Assembly (NCBI RefSeq): GCF_021354595.1
Contig: NZ_JADWYJ010000005.1
Location: 434,001 to 498,000, forward strand
DNA from: Maribellus sp. CM-23
GTDB lineage: Bacteria; Bacteroidota; Bacteroidia; Bacteroidales; Prolixibacteraceae
Length of the DNA: 64,000 nt
Direction of reading: 5' to 3'
Of the stretch, positions 1 to 7,383 are shown piece by piece. The translations under genes and the position numbers were made by a program. Positions within the stretch are counted from its first letter, which is position 1, and each line of letters opens with the position of its first letter. The notes under the pieces were generated by a model. The model was given only the letters and a program-made list of their open reading frames with translations, made no database searches and was not told where the DNA came from.

Positions 1-1
1 G

Positions 2-178
2 TCGTATTCGCCTACCTGGGTGGAGATCGCCTTTTTCACCGGAACGATCGGTATGTTTATTACCGGGGTGTTACTGTTCTTCCGCTATATCCCGATGATC
101 GCTATTTCGGAACTGAAATCGGTGGCTAAATTTGATAAACCCAACAACGGACAACTAAAATCTACCGGCCATGAGTAA
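2..178 (+). CDS. actC: Alternative complex III subunit ActC (NrfD-like), 3' end only
   Basis: Only the last 58 codons are in the window, in frame 2 from the left edge to TAA at 176-178. The piece holds one transmembrane helix (about FFTGTIGMFITGVLLFF) followed by a short polar tail, as expected for the C-terminus of the NrfD/PsrC-like quinol-binding subunit ActC of the quinol:cytochrome c/auracyanin oxidoreductase (alternative complex III). The identification rests mainly on the following genes actD, actE and actF in the standard act order. The stop overlaps the actD start by 8 bases, which suggests translational coupling. Confidence 0.8.
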   Translation, partial: SYSPTWVEIAFFTGTIGMFITGVLLFFRYIPMIAISELKSVAKFDKPNNGQLKSTGHE

Positions 179-668
179 GAAGTATATTTTGGGAGTTTTT
201 AACGATGAAGCAACTTTGGTGGATGCTTTCGAAAAAATCAAAGCCAAAGGAATTTTACCGACTGAAGTGTATACTCCTTATCCGATTCACGAGATTTTGG
301 AAGGAATGGGAAAGAAAACCCGGATCACTCACGCGGCTTTCTTCTACGGTTTGTTTGCTGCTGTCGGGATTCTGAGTTTCCTGACTTACGCAGCAGTGAT
401 CGACTGGCCGCTTCATTACGGCGGAAAGCCTTTTAACGCTTTCCCATCGTTTATTGTGGTAACCATTGTGGCAACTATCCTTTCGATCACCTTGCTTACG
501 CTGTTTACTTTTTCCGCCAGGGCAAAGATATTTCCGGGAAAAAAAGCCGATATTTTTCATGAACGCGCTACGGATGACAAGTTTGTAATCGTGCTCGATC
601 CTGAAAAACTGGGCGACAACGCTAAGGCAGTAGAGGAAATTATCAGGGAACACGGAGAAGTGGAGTAA
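171..668 (+). CDS. actD: Alternative complex III subunit ActD (DUF3341)
   Basis: Encodes 165 residues with two predicted membrane helices (about residues 57-77 and 95-117) between a soluble N-terminal segment and a soluble C-terminal tail. This is the layout of the DUF3341 family, the ActD membrane subunit of alternative complex III. The complex oxidises quinol and passes electrons to a cytochrome c or directly to an oxidase, replacing cytochrome bc1. The start ATG lies inside the end of actC (8-base overlap), and actE follows. No cofactor-binding motif is visible, which fits a structural subunit. Confidence 0.88.
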   Translation: MSKKYILGVFNDEATLVDAFEKIKAKGILPTEVYTPYPIHEILEGMGKKTRITHAAFFYGLFAAVGILSFLTYAAVIDWPLHYGGKPFNAFPSFIVVTIVATILSITLLTLFTFSARAKIFPGKKADIFHERATDDKFVIVLDPEKLGDNAKAVEEIIREHGEVE

Positions 669-724
669 TGCAAAGATAAGTATGGAGACAAGGAGATATG
701 AGTATTGAGACTAAATCAGATACA

Positions 725-1291
725 ATGAATTTCATCAAAAAAACAAGGTTTTCTTTTGCCTTTTTACTTTTTGCTTTTGCCTTTACCTCGTGCGATTACG
801 ACCGCCGTGCTACGGGTTGGCAGTATTTCGATGATATGGTGGAATCATCAGCTTACGAAAGCTACACGCCTAATCCGAATTTTAAAGACGGGAAAACCAT
901 GCAGCCACCGGTGGCCGGGGCCATTCCTCGAGGGATGATGCCTTATCCTTATCAGAAAACGGATGAAGACCGTGCATTGGCAGCCCAGGCATTGGTAAAC
1001 GCTGTTCCGCTGACCGAAGACAACCTGACGCGCGGTAAAAAGCAATACGATATTTATTGTGCACAGTGCCACGGCGAAAAGGGCGATGGACAGGGGCAGT
1101 TATTTGTACGAAAAAAATATACCTATCCGCCGGCCAGTTTGCTAAGCGAAAAGATGAGGGCCAACCCGGAGGCAGATATTTACCACGTAATTACTGTGGG
1201 GTATGGAATTATGGCAGAACACGGTTCGATGCTTTCGCCCGACGATCGCTGGAAGATTGCCATGTATATTAAAAACGAGTTACAGAAATAG
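725..1291 (+). CDS. actE: Alternative complex III monohaem cytochrome c subunit ActE
   Basis: Encodes 188 residues from the ATG at 725. The open frame extends to an ATG at 698, but 725 is preferred because it starts a normal lipoprotein signal: a basic stretch, a hydrophobic core, and a lipobox ending FTSC with Cys23. A single haem c motif C-A-Q-C-H sits at residues 112-116, and a possible distal Met lies in the VGYGIMAEHGSM region. The product should be an envelope lipid-anchored cytochrome c that accepts electrons from the Act complex. It lies between actD and actF in the usual order. Confidence 0.88.
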   Translation: MNFIKKTRFSFAFLLFAFAFTSCDYDRRATGWQYFDDMVESSAYESYTPNPNFKDGKTMQPPVAGAIPRGMMPYPYQKTDEDRALAAQALVNAVPLTEDNLTRGKKQYDIYCAQCHGEKGDGQGQLFVRKKYTYPPASLLSEKMRANPEADIYHVITVGYGIMAEHGSMLSPDDRWKIAMYIKNELQK

Positions 1292-1309
1292 TTTTCAAAA
1301 TATCCGATT

Positions 1310-2470
1310 ATGGAAGAGAGAGTTGTTCTTTCAAAGAAATTTAAATTACTCACGTATGTGCTCATCGGCATTGGCGTGCTTTCGTTTGCACTGGGCTTTG
1401 TGTTCGATGCCAAACGTACGTGGGCCAATTACCTGTTGAACAATTATTATTTCGTGTCGCTGGCAGTGGGGGCCGCCTTCTTTGGGGCTATCCAGTACAT
1501 CACGCAGTCGGGCTGGTCGGCCATGTTTAAACGGGTGCCCGAAGCCCTGGCTTCCTATTTTCCTTACGCTGCCGGCTTTTTCGTGTTGATGTATTTCGGA
1601 ATGCACTCGATTTATGAATGGACCCACGACGAAGTAGTTCAGCACGATCATCTGTTGCAGTTCAAATCGCCTTACCTGAACATTCCCTTCTTTTTTATCC
1701 GGGTGGTGGTATTTTTTGCGCTGTGGATAGTCATGTCGCGGCTGCTGCGCAAGCTTTCGTTACAGGAAGATGAGCACGGCGGTATGGAGTATTTCAAGAA
1801 ATCGGAACGGTATTCCAAGATATTTATATTCATCATCGCCTTCTCATTCAGCTTGTTTGGAGTTGATATTCTGATGTCGCTCGAACCGCATTGGTACAGC
1901 ACGCTGTTTGCCGGCAAAAGTTTTATTGCCGGGCTGTTGCATGCTTCGTCCATCATGGCGCTGATCGTGATCCTGCTCTCAAAACAAGGATATTACAAGC
2001 AGCTGAACGGAAGCCACCTTCACGACTTTACCCGTTATATTTTTATGGCGAGCATCGTTTGGGGCTATTTTAATTTTGCGGAATTCATGCTGATTTGGTA
2101 TGGCAACATTCCCGAAGAAACCGTGTGGTTTGTAAAACGCTGGGAAGGAACTTACAAGATTCTGTTCTTTGTGAACATCATTCTCAACTGGGCCGTACCG
2201 TTCCTGGTTTTGATGCCCCGTAAATCTTCGCGCAGTAAAATGATCATCCTTCCGGTGGTACTGTTGCTGATCATCGGGCAATATACCGAGCTGTACTATA
2301 TTATTTGGCCGGCAACGGTTCACGAAGCCAAATTTGGTTTGCTCGAAATCGGTACTTTCCTTGGCTATGCGGGCTTGTTTGCATGGGTAGTTGGAACTGC
2401 CCTGACAAAAGCTTCGCTGGTTCCCAAAAATCATCCGTACTTACAGGAAAGTATCCATCATCATTTTTAG
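1310..2470 (+). CDS. actF: Alternative complex III integral membrane subunit ActF
   Basis: Encodes 386 residues and is strongly hydrophobic, with about ten predicted helices, in keeping with the NrfD-like quinol:cytochrome c oxidoreductase subunit ActF. It begins 18 bases after actE and is the last act gene here. In many Bacteroidetes the act genes run straight on into cytochrome c oxidase genes; here they are followed by about 600 bases of hairpin-rich, gene-free sequence, so the terminal oxidase must be encoded elsewhere. Confidence 0.87.
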   Translation: MEERVVLSKKFKLLTYVLIGIGVLSFALGFVFDAKRTWANYLLNNYYFVSLAVGAAFFGAIQYITQSGWSAMFKRVPEALASYFPYAAGFFVLMYFGMHSIYEWTHDEVVQHDHLLQFKSPYLNIPFFFIRVVVFFALWIVMSRLLRKLSLQEDEHGGMEYFKKSERYSKIFIFIIAFSFSLFGVDILMSLEPHWYSTLFAGKSFIAGLLHASSIMALIVILLSKQGYYKQLNGSHLHDFTRYIFMASIVWGYFNFAEFMLIWYGNIPEETVWFVKRWEGTYKILFFVNIILNWAVPFLVLMPRKSSRSKMIILPVVLLLIIGQYTELYYIIWPATVHEAKFGLLEIGTFLGYAGLFAWVVGTALTKASLVPKNHPYLQESIHHHF

Positions 2471-3078
2471 AATTATTGGTTAAACAGAATAAACGTTTCA
2501 TCACTGCGCATTCCGTTTTCGGGGTGCGCTTTTTGTTTTAAGGGAACTTCAATTTCTCTGTCAAGAGATACCTTCCATACACATCTTTTGGGGTGTCTGA
2601 TTAATCGTAGATCAATGTTATTTCGTCCGGGACTACGAAGAGATATAAAAAAGCTTTCTTCGCCGGACGAAGGACTGAGTGCAAGTTTACCCGGTGCTTT
2701 GCGCCGGGTTATTTATATTCGACACTTTCAGTGTCAATTTTCGTCCTCACCCTGAAAGGGCGAAACAATAATAACCGTGGGTAAACGATTCGTGTGTACG
2801 TCAACAGACGGACGGACGGAGGGTGTAGCCCACGGCAGTTAATCCAGAACAACGACAGGCGCAATTTCATCGCTGTTCAGAGATTTGAAGCTCTTTGCGC
2901 CGCATAGCAAAAGTATCTTCGAACAATTTTCCTGAAAATATTAGTGTATAAAGTGGAGTTTTACGGAAGGAAGATGAGAACCTGTTATTGAACATATTTT
3001 AGCAAACCAGCACCCCAATTTTGTTGGAAAAAACTTCTGTTCGATTAAATTAGCTGAAAAACTACTAATTCTTTTCCC
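2471..3078. other. Gene-free interval after actF
   Basis: About 600 bases with no convincing reading frame on either strand. Its central part (2621-2840) is a cluster of short hairpins described separately. The last 150 bases are AT-rich and presumably carry the promoter of the NfeD/flotillin pair, but no consensus Bacteroidetes promoter could be fixed there. Confidence 0.5.
2621..2840. repeat. REP-like cluster of four hairpins
   Basis: Four nested or successive inverted repeats lie within 150 bases. At 2689-2709 there is a 9-bp stem (ACCCGGTGC/GCGCCGGGT, one G-T pair) with loop TTT. At 2721-2735 there is a perfect 6-bp stem (GACACT/AGTGTC). At 2750-2760 CCCT/AGGG is bracketed by TTCG/CGAA. 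At 2775-2835 CCGTGGG/CCCACGG encloses 47 bases that include a tandem GACG/GGAC tetranucleotide run. The mix of GC-rich palindromes resembles the REP-like elements mobilised by IS200/IS605-type (RAYT) transposases. No transposase is nearby, so family assignment is inference. Confidence 0.5.
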
Positions 3079-3675
3079 ATGCTGTTAATTTCAATACTCC
3101 CGGATTGGTCGACAATGGAATTGTTCGAACGGATATTTTGGTACCTGGCCATTCCAACTACGCTTATTTTGATTCTGCTGATGGTGCTTTCCATCTTTGG
3201 CGGAGATACGGATACCGATGTCGACACCGACGTGGATGCCGACATTGCGGATGGCGATACCATTCCTTTCCAGTTTATATCGGTGAAAAACATTGTGGCT
3301 TTCTTTGCGGTTTTTGGCTGGTCCGGAATTGGCTTTATCAATGCCGGAATGGCGCCTTGGCTTGTCATTTTGCTGGCGGTTTTTTGTGGCCTGCTGATGA
3401 TGTTGCTGATGGGAACGCTGTTTTACCTGATGTCGCGGCTGGCCGAGAATGGCACGTTGAAAATGAACAATGCCATTGGCAAACTGGGCGAGGTATATCT
3501 TCGTATTCCGGCCCAAAGAGGCGGGATGGGCAAAGTGCAGATCAGTGTTCAGGGATCGGTGCGCACGCTCGATGCCATTACCGACGATCTGGATACCATC
3601 TCTACCGCTGCCATTGTCCAGGTGATCGATGTGATCGACGACAGCATTCTGCTCGTTAAAAAACAAGGAAATTAA
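3079..3675 (+). CDS. NfeD-like membrane protein with C-terminal OB fold, flotillin partner
   Basis: Encodes 198 residues. Membrane helices lie at about residues 23-42, 70-92 and 95-118, followed by a soluble domain of about 70 residues (IGKLGEVYLRIPAQ onward) that fits the NfeD-like OB fold. A second in-frame ATG at 3115 (MELFERIFWY) gives 186 residues and may be the true start. Between the first two helices is an acidic repeat, DTDTDVDTDVDADIADGD, which could bind cations. The gene lies 23 bases before the flotillin gene; NfeD-like proteins and flotillins form conserved pairs that organise membrane microdomains (YuaF/YuaG in Bacillus). The exact role here is inferred. Confidence 0.75.
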   Translation: MLLISILPDWSTMELFERIFWYLAIPTTLILILLMVLSIFGGDTDTDVDTDVDADIADGDTIPFQFISVKNIVAFFAVFGWSGIGFINAGMAPWLVILLAVFCGLLMMLLMGTLFYLMSRLAENGTLKMNNAIGKLGEVYLRIPAQRGGMGKVQISVQGSVRTLDAITDDLDTISTAAIVQVIDVIDDSILLVKKQGN

Positions 3676-3698
3676 ACACCCATAAAAACTAAAAATCA

Positions 3699-5120
3699 AT
3701 GCAAGACTATTTTGTAATTCTAATCACCGTTGCCGCTTTTTTTCTTTTTGTAATTGTGGTGGCAATGATGAGGAGGTACAAACGATGCCCCTCCGACCGC
3801 ATTCTGGTGGTGTATGGTAAAATTGGCAAAGGCTCCGACCGCGAATCACGTTCATCGAAGTGTATTCACGGGGGTGCTGCGTTTATCTGGCCCATCATTC
3901 ATTCGTATGCATTTCTGGATTTAACACCTATTTCCATCGAAATCAACCTGACCAACGCACTGAGTAAGCAAAACATTCGTGTGGACGTGCCTTCCCGTTT
4001 TACGGTGGGTATTTCAACCGAACCCAATGTAATGAACAATGCTGCCGAGCGTTTGCTGGGTTTATCGCAAGACCTGATCAGCAACCTGGCAAAAGACATC
4101 ATTTTTGGTCAGTTGCGTTTGGTCGTGGCTACCATGGAAATCGAAGAGATCAACAGTAATCGCGACCTGTTTCTGGCAGCGGTTTCGTCGAACGTGGAAG
4201 CGGAACTGAAAAAGATCGGTTTGAAACTGATCAACGTAAACGTAACCGACATCAACGACGAGTCGGGCTATATTGAAGCGCTGGGTAAAGAAGCTGCTGC
4301 AAAGGCCATCAACGACGCCAAGAAAAGTGTGGCGGAGAAAAACCGTGACGGGGAAATTGGACAGGCCATGGCACATCGCGAACAACGTGTGCAGGTGGCC
4401 AGTGCTGATGCTACCGCTGTGGAAGGGGAGAACCTGGCAAAAGTTACGATTGCCAACTCGGATGCCGATCGTCGGGAGAGGGAAGCCGAAGCGAACCGCC
4501 GTGCGGTGGCTGCCGAGAAAGTAACCGATGCCCAGGCGCTGCAGGAAGCCTATGCTGCCGAAAAACTGGCCGAGCAGGTGAGGGCCGAGAGAGACAAAGC
4601 TACACAGGTGGCCAACATTGTGGTTCCGGCCGAAATCGATAAACAAAAAGTGGAGATTGATGCCGAAGCCATAGCCGAACAAAAACGCCGGATCGCCAAA
4701 GGGGAAGCCGATGCGATTTACGTGAAAATGGCGGCAGAAGGAAAAGGTATTTACGAAATCCTGAGCAAACAGGCCGAAGGTTTTGAGAAACTGGTGAAAG
4801 CCGCCGGTGGCGATGCACAAAGTGCTGCCCTGATGATGATCACCGACAAATTGCCTGAACTGGTGAAAACACAGGTGGAAGCCATCAAGAACATTAAGAT
4901 CGATAAAGTTACGGTTTGGGAAACCGGTAACGGCAAAGACGGTAAAACATCGACTGCCAACTTTATGCAGGGACTGCTGGGCTCTCTTCCTCCGCTCGAC
5001 GATGTATTTAAATCGGCCGGGATGGAACTGCCCAATTATCTGAAAGGCACACCCGCGGAAGAAGCTGTTCCCGAAGAGGCTCCTGAAGTGAGCGACGAAA
5101 CAGATTTTGATCCGAAATAA
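3699..5120 (+). CDS. Flotillin family protein (SPFH/band 7), membrane microdomain scaffold
   Basis: Encodes 473 residues. An N-terminal membrane anchor (residues about 5-24) is followed by an SPFH/band-7 domain (about 30-210). A long Ala/Glu/Lys-rich coiled coil (about 210-345) carries the repeated A-E-A pattern typical of flotillins, and the C-terminal flotillin region (about 345-430) ends in an acidic Pro/Glu-rich tail. Length and layout match bacterial FloT/YuaG. The upstream NfeD-like partner supports the assignment, and the terminator at 5144 closes the pair. Flotillins form large oligomers at the inner membrane that organise membrane order and protein complexes. Confidence 0.9.
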   Translation: MQDYFVILITVAAFFLFVIVVAMMRRYKRCPSDRILVVYGKIGKGSDRESRSSKCIHGGAAFIWPIIHSYAFLDLTPISIEINLTNALSKQNIRVDVPSRFTVGISTEPNVMNNAAERLLGLSQDLISNLAKDIIFGQLRLVVATMEIEEINSNRDLFLAAVSSNVEAELKKIGLKLINVNVTDINDESGYIEALGKEAAAKAINDAKKSVAEKNRDGEIGQAMAHREQRVQVASADATAVEGENLAKVTIANSDADRREREAEANRRAVAAEKVTDAQALQEAYAAEKLAEQVRAERDKATQVANIVVPAEIDKQKVEIDAEAIAEQKRRIAKGEADAIYVKMAAEGKGIYEILSKQAEGFEKLVKAAGGDAQSAALMMITDKLPELVKTQVEAIKNIKIDKVTVWETGNGKDGKTSTANFMQGLLGSLPPLDDVFKSAGMELPNYLKGTPAEEAVPEEAPEVSDETDFDPK

Positions 5121-5143
5121 CATCGGACGACGATACAACGCAA

Positions 5144-5181
5144 AACACCGGTTTTCTTTTTTTGAAGGCCGGTGTTTTTTT
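5144..5181 (+). terminator. Rho-independent terminator of the NfeD-flotillin operon
   Basis: An 8-bp perfect stem AACACCGG (5144-5151) / CCGGTGTT (5169-5176) is followed by a T tract, 24 bases after the flotillin stop codon. Confidence 0.85.
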
Positions 5182-5431
5182 ATGCCCCCAATAGAGTCTC
5201 GTATTAAATCTAAAAAAGGGGGGTAATGACATTGTCTTTAAGTATGTTGGAAAGTGTCCGGTTGTCAGGAATATAGAACATACTTAATTTAATCTTTTAC
5301 AGTTATATCATTTTATCCCAATCTTTTGAGTTGAATCGTTAGGTTATATTGCAATTTGTGTTTTAAATTACACCATCTATTGTTCCTAAACTAAGTCATT
5401 TTGTATTTTTAGTGTCAATAAATTCATTTAA
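5182..5431. other. AT-rich upstream region of the ECF sigma gene
   Basis: About 250 bases, markedly AT-rich, without a gene. It should contain the promoter of the sigma/FecR/SusCD locus, but no full TTTG / TAnnTTTG pair was found, which would fit an ECF-type autoregulated promoter (inference). Confidence 0.4.
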
Positions 5432-6034
5432 TTGGGAGACAAAAGCGGAAAAAACAAGCTGGACTGGTTAGAAATCTGGATTGATTTTAAGTCAGGAGAT
5501 AGGAGTGCTTTCGAAATTATTTACAGCACTTTTGTAGATCGTCTATATGCGTACGGAGCAAAAATGACAACTGATCAGGACGTTGTGAAAGATGCGATAC
5601 AAGATTTGTTTATTGGGCTGTATAATTATTCTATTGATCTAAAAAAGCCAGAGTCTCTGGAATTTTATCTTATTAAATCATTGAACCGGATAATTATCTC
5701 TAGTCTCAATCGTCGCAAAAAATTAGGACAGATATCGGAGGCTGGACAGTATACATTTGATCTCAAATTTGACTTTGAAGAAGATTTTTTGCAAAAGGAA
5801 ACAATCAGTCTGCAGGAAGAGTCAATCAAACAGATTTTACAAAAACTCGAGCCTCAAAAGCGAGAATTACTTTTTTTGAAATTTCATACAGGACTAAATA
5901 ATAACGAAATAGCCAAAGTCCTGGACATAAAAGAGGAAACGGTAAAGAAACAGCTTTACCGTTTGTTACGGCAGTTGAGAAAGCAGTATGGATCTCGTTT
6001 GATCTATTGGGTTTTCAAAAAAAAAGTATTTTAA
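5432..6034 (+). CDS. ECF RNA polymerase sigma factor (FecI-like)
   Basis: Encodes 200 residues. Region 2 covers about residues 20-95, including WIDFKSGDRSAFEIIYSTFV and DAIQDLFIGLY. Region 4, with its helix-turn-helix, covers about 135-190 (LFLKFHTGLNNNEIAKVLDIKEETVKKQLYR). The start is a TTG at 5432: an in-frame TAA immediately precedes it and the next ATG would remove most of region 2. The product should direct polymerase to promoters of the downstream fecR-susC-susD genes in response to the outer-membrane receptor signal. The paired FecR follows 70 bases later. Confidence 0.88.
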   Translation: MGDKSGKNKLDWLEIWIDFKSGDRSAFEIIYSTFVDRLYAYGAKMTTDQDVVKDAIQDLFIGLYNYSIDLKKPESLEFYLIKSLNRIIISSLNRRKKLGQISEAGQYTFDLKFDFEEDFLQKETISLQEESIKQILQKLEPQKRELLFLKFHTGLNNNEIAKVLDIKEETVKKQLYRLLRQLRKQYGSRLIYWVFKKKVF

Positions 6035-6104
6035 TGTCCCCTATTCCCTCATTCGTTACTCTTATTAGTAAAGTCTAAATTTTAATAGTCGTTACTGAAA
6101 TTAT

Positions 6105-7289
6105 ATGAAACTAATTGATCGGATAATTGACGATCCCTTGTTTTATCGTTGGGTATTTAACCCGGATGATTACACCAATCGAATTTGGGAGGATTTTATG
6201 AGGGAAAATCCTGATTATGCAGATGAAATAATCAATTTGAAGAATAGATTGAGTCAAATACAGATTGTAAACAAACAATTATTGCAGGAAGAGAAGGAAC
6301 AACTTGCTCATAGTATTTTGTTAGAGACTATTGACAAAGCAACACCGAAAAAGGAAATGTGGTATGTCAAGTTTCTTCGTTATGCGGCAGTTATCTTATT
6401 CGCTTTTGGTTTTGGAGGAGTTGTGTCCTATTTCATCTTTCATGATTCTGAAATGCCTATTGTTCTGCCTGAGATGAATGTTCTTTCACAAATGGCGGGA
6501 CCTATGTTAATTCTTCCCGAAGGAGAAAGTGTGCATTTGGGAGAGAAAGAATCCAGGATCGACTACTCAAATGAGGGGACAATTTTATTAAATGGAAATA
6601 GAGTTCTGAGGTCAGGAGACAATACAACTCCGAGCAAGATTAACCAGGTAGTAATTCCTTATGGCAACCGTTCTGAAATAACGTTAAACGACAGTACTGT
6701 GGTCTATCTGAATGCAGGTAGCCGTATGGTTTATCCTTCAACTTTTGAGGGGGACAATAGAGAAGTATATCTTTTTGGTGAAGCATTTTTTGATGTAGCT
6801 AAGGATACAAAACATCCTTTTGTTGTTCACACATCCGATATTTCGATCCGGGTTTTGGGGACTAAATTTAACATTAGCGCTTATCCTGAGGATAACGTAA
6901 TTCAAACGGTACTGGAAGAAGGAGAAGTTTCAATTCGGCGGAAGGATGCGGGATTGTTTGAGCGCGATATTGTGTTGCATCCCAATGAACTGGCTTCTTA
7001 TTCCCGGAAAGATAAAAATGTTCGGATTACTGAGGTAGATATTAGCTACTATACTCTTTGGAAAGACGGGGTTATTAAGTTTTCAAACAGTGATTTGAAT
7101 CGGGTGTTAAAACACCTGGAAAGATATTATAATGTACAATTTAAGTTCGAGAACCCTTTTAACGCAGACATAAAAATTAGTGGGAAGTTAAGTTTAAAGG
7201 AAGAAAAGGAGGAAGTGTTTGAATACATTTCACGTGTCGCATTAATTGATATCGAATATGATAAGGGAAATCAATACGTAATAAAATAA
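6105..7289 (+). CDS. FecR family anti-sigma factor
   Basis: Encodes 394 residues. A cytoplasmic N-terminal part (1-88) that should hold the sigma factor is followed by one membrane helix (about 90-112). The periplasmic FecR domain spans about 183-280 (IPYGNRSEITLNDSTVVYLN, then FDVAKDTKHPFVV), and the C-terminal DUF4974-type domain about 320-394 contacts the receptor STN domain. This is the standard Bacteroidetes arrangement. It sits between the ECF sigma gene and susC and should release the sigma factor when the SusC receptor binds its ligand. Confidence 0.92.
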   Translation: MKLIDRIIDDPLFYRWVFNPDDYTNRIWEDFMRENPDYADEIINLKNRLSQIQIVNKQLLQEEKEQLAHSILLETIDKATPKKEMWYVKFLRYAAVILFAFGFGGVVSYFIFHDSEMPIVLPEMNVLSQMAGPMLILPEGESVHLGEKESRIDYSNEGTILLNGNRVLRSGDNTTPSKINQVVIPYGNRSEITLNDSTVVYLNAGSRMVYPSTFEGDNREVYLFGEAFFDVAKDTKHPFVVHTSDISIRVLGTKFNISAYPEDNVIQTVLEEGEVSIRRKDAGLFERDIVLHPNELASYSRKDKNVRITEVDISYYTLWKDGVIKFSNSDLNRVLKHLERYYNVQFKFENPFNADIKISGKLSLKEEKEEVFEYISRVALIDIEYDKGNQYVIK

Positions 7290-7292
7290 AGA

Positions 7293-7354
7293 AACCGGAG
7301 AATGGTGGCACATTCTCCGGTTGTCGAAAGCTGTACTGTTTAATTAACAGTACA
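7293..7354 (+). promoter_or_regulatory. Two tandem hairpins in the susC leader
   Basis: The 94-base fecR-susC gap contains two perfect inverted repeats. The first has a 12-bp stem at 7293-7304/7311-7322 (AACCGGAGAATG) with a 6-base loop. The second has a 9-bp stem at 7332-7340/7346-7354 (TGTACTGTT) with a 5-base loop. Neither is followed by a strong T tract. They may act as mRNA stabilisers or partial terminators that set susC level apart from fecR. Confidence 0.6.
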
Positions 7355-7383
7355 TTAAGTGTAATAATTAATATAACAAACTT

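Noticed and set aside
2801..2821. A short GACG/GGAC tandem run considered as a CRISPR or VNTR.
   Set aside because: Only three to four units of four bases; too short for either and part of a hairpin element.
4062..5138. A 358-codon open frame on the minus strand.
   Set aside because: It is antisense to the flotillin coiled-coil region; repetitive Ala/Glu/Lys codons keep the opposite strand open. The translated product is Phe/His/Gly-rich with no fold.
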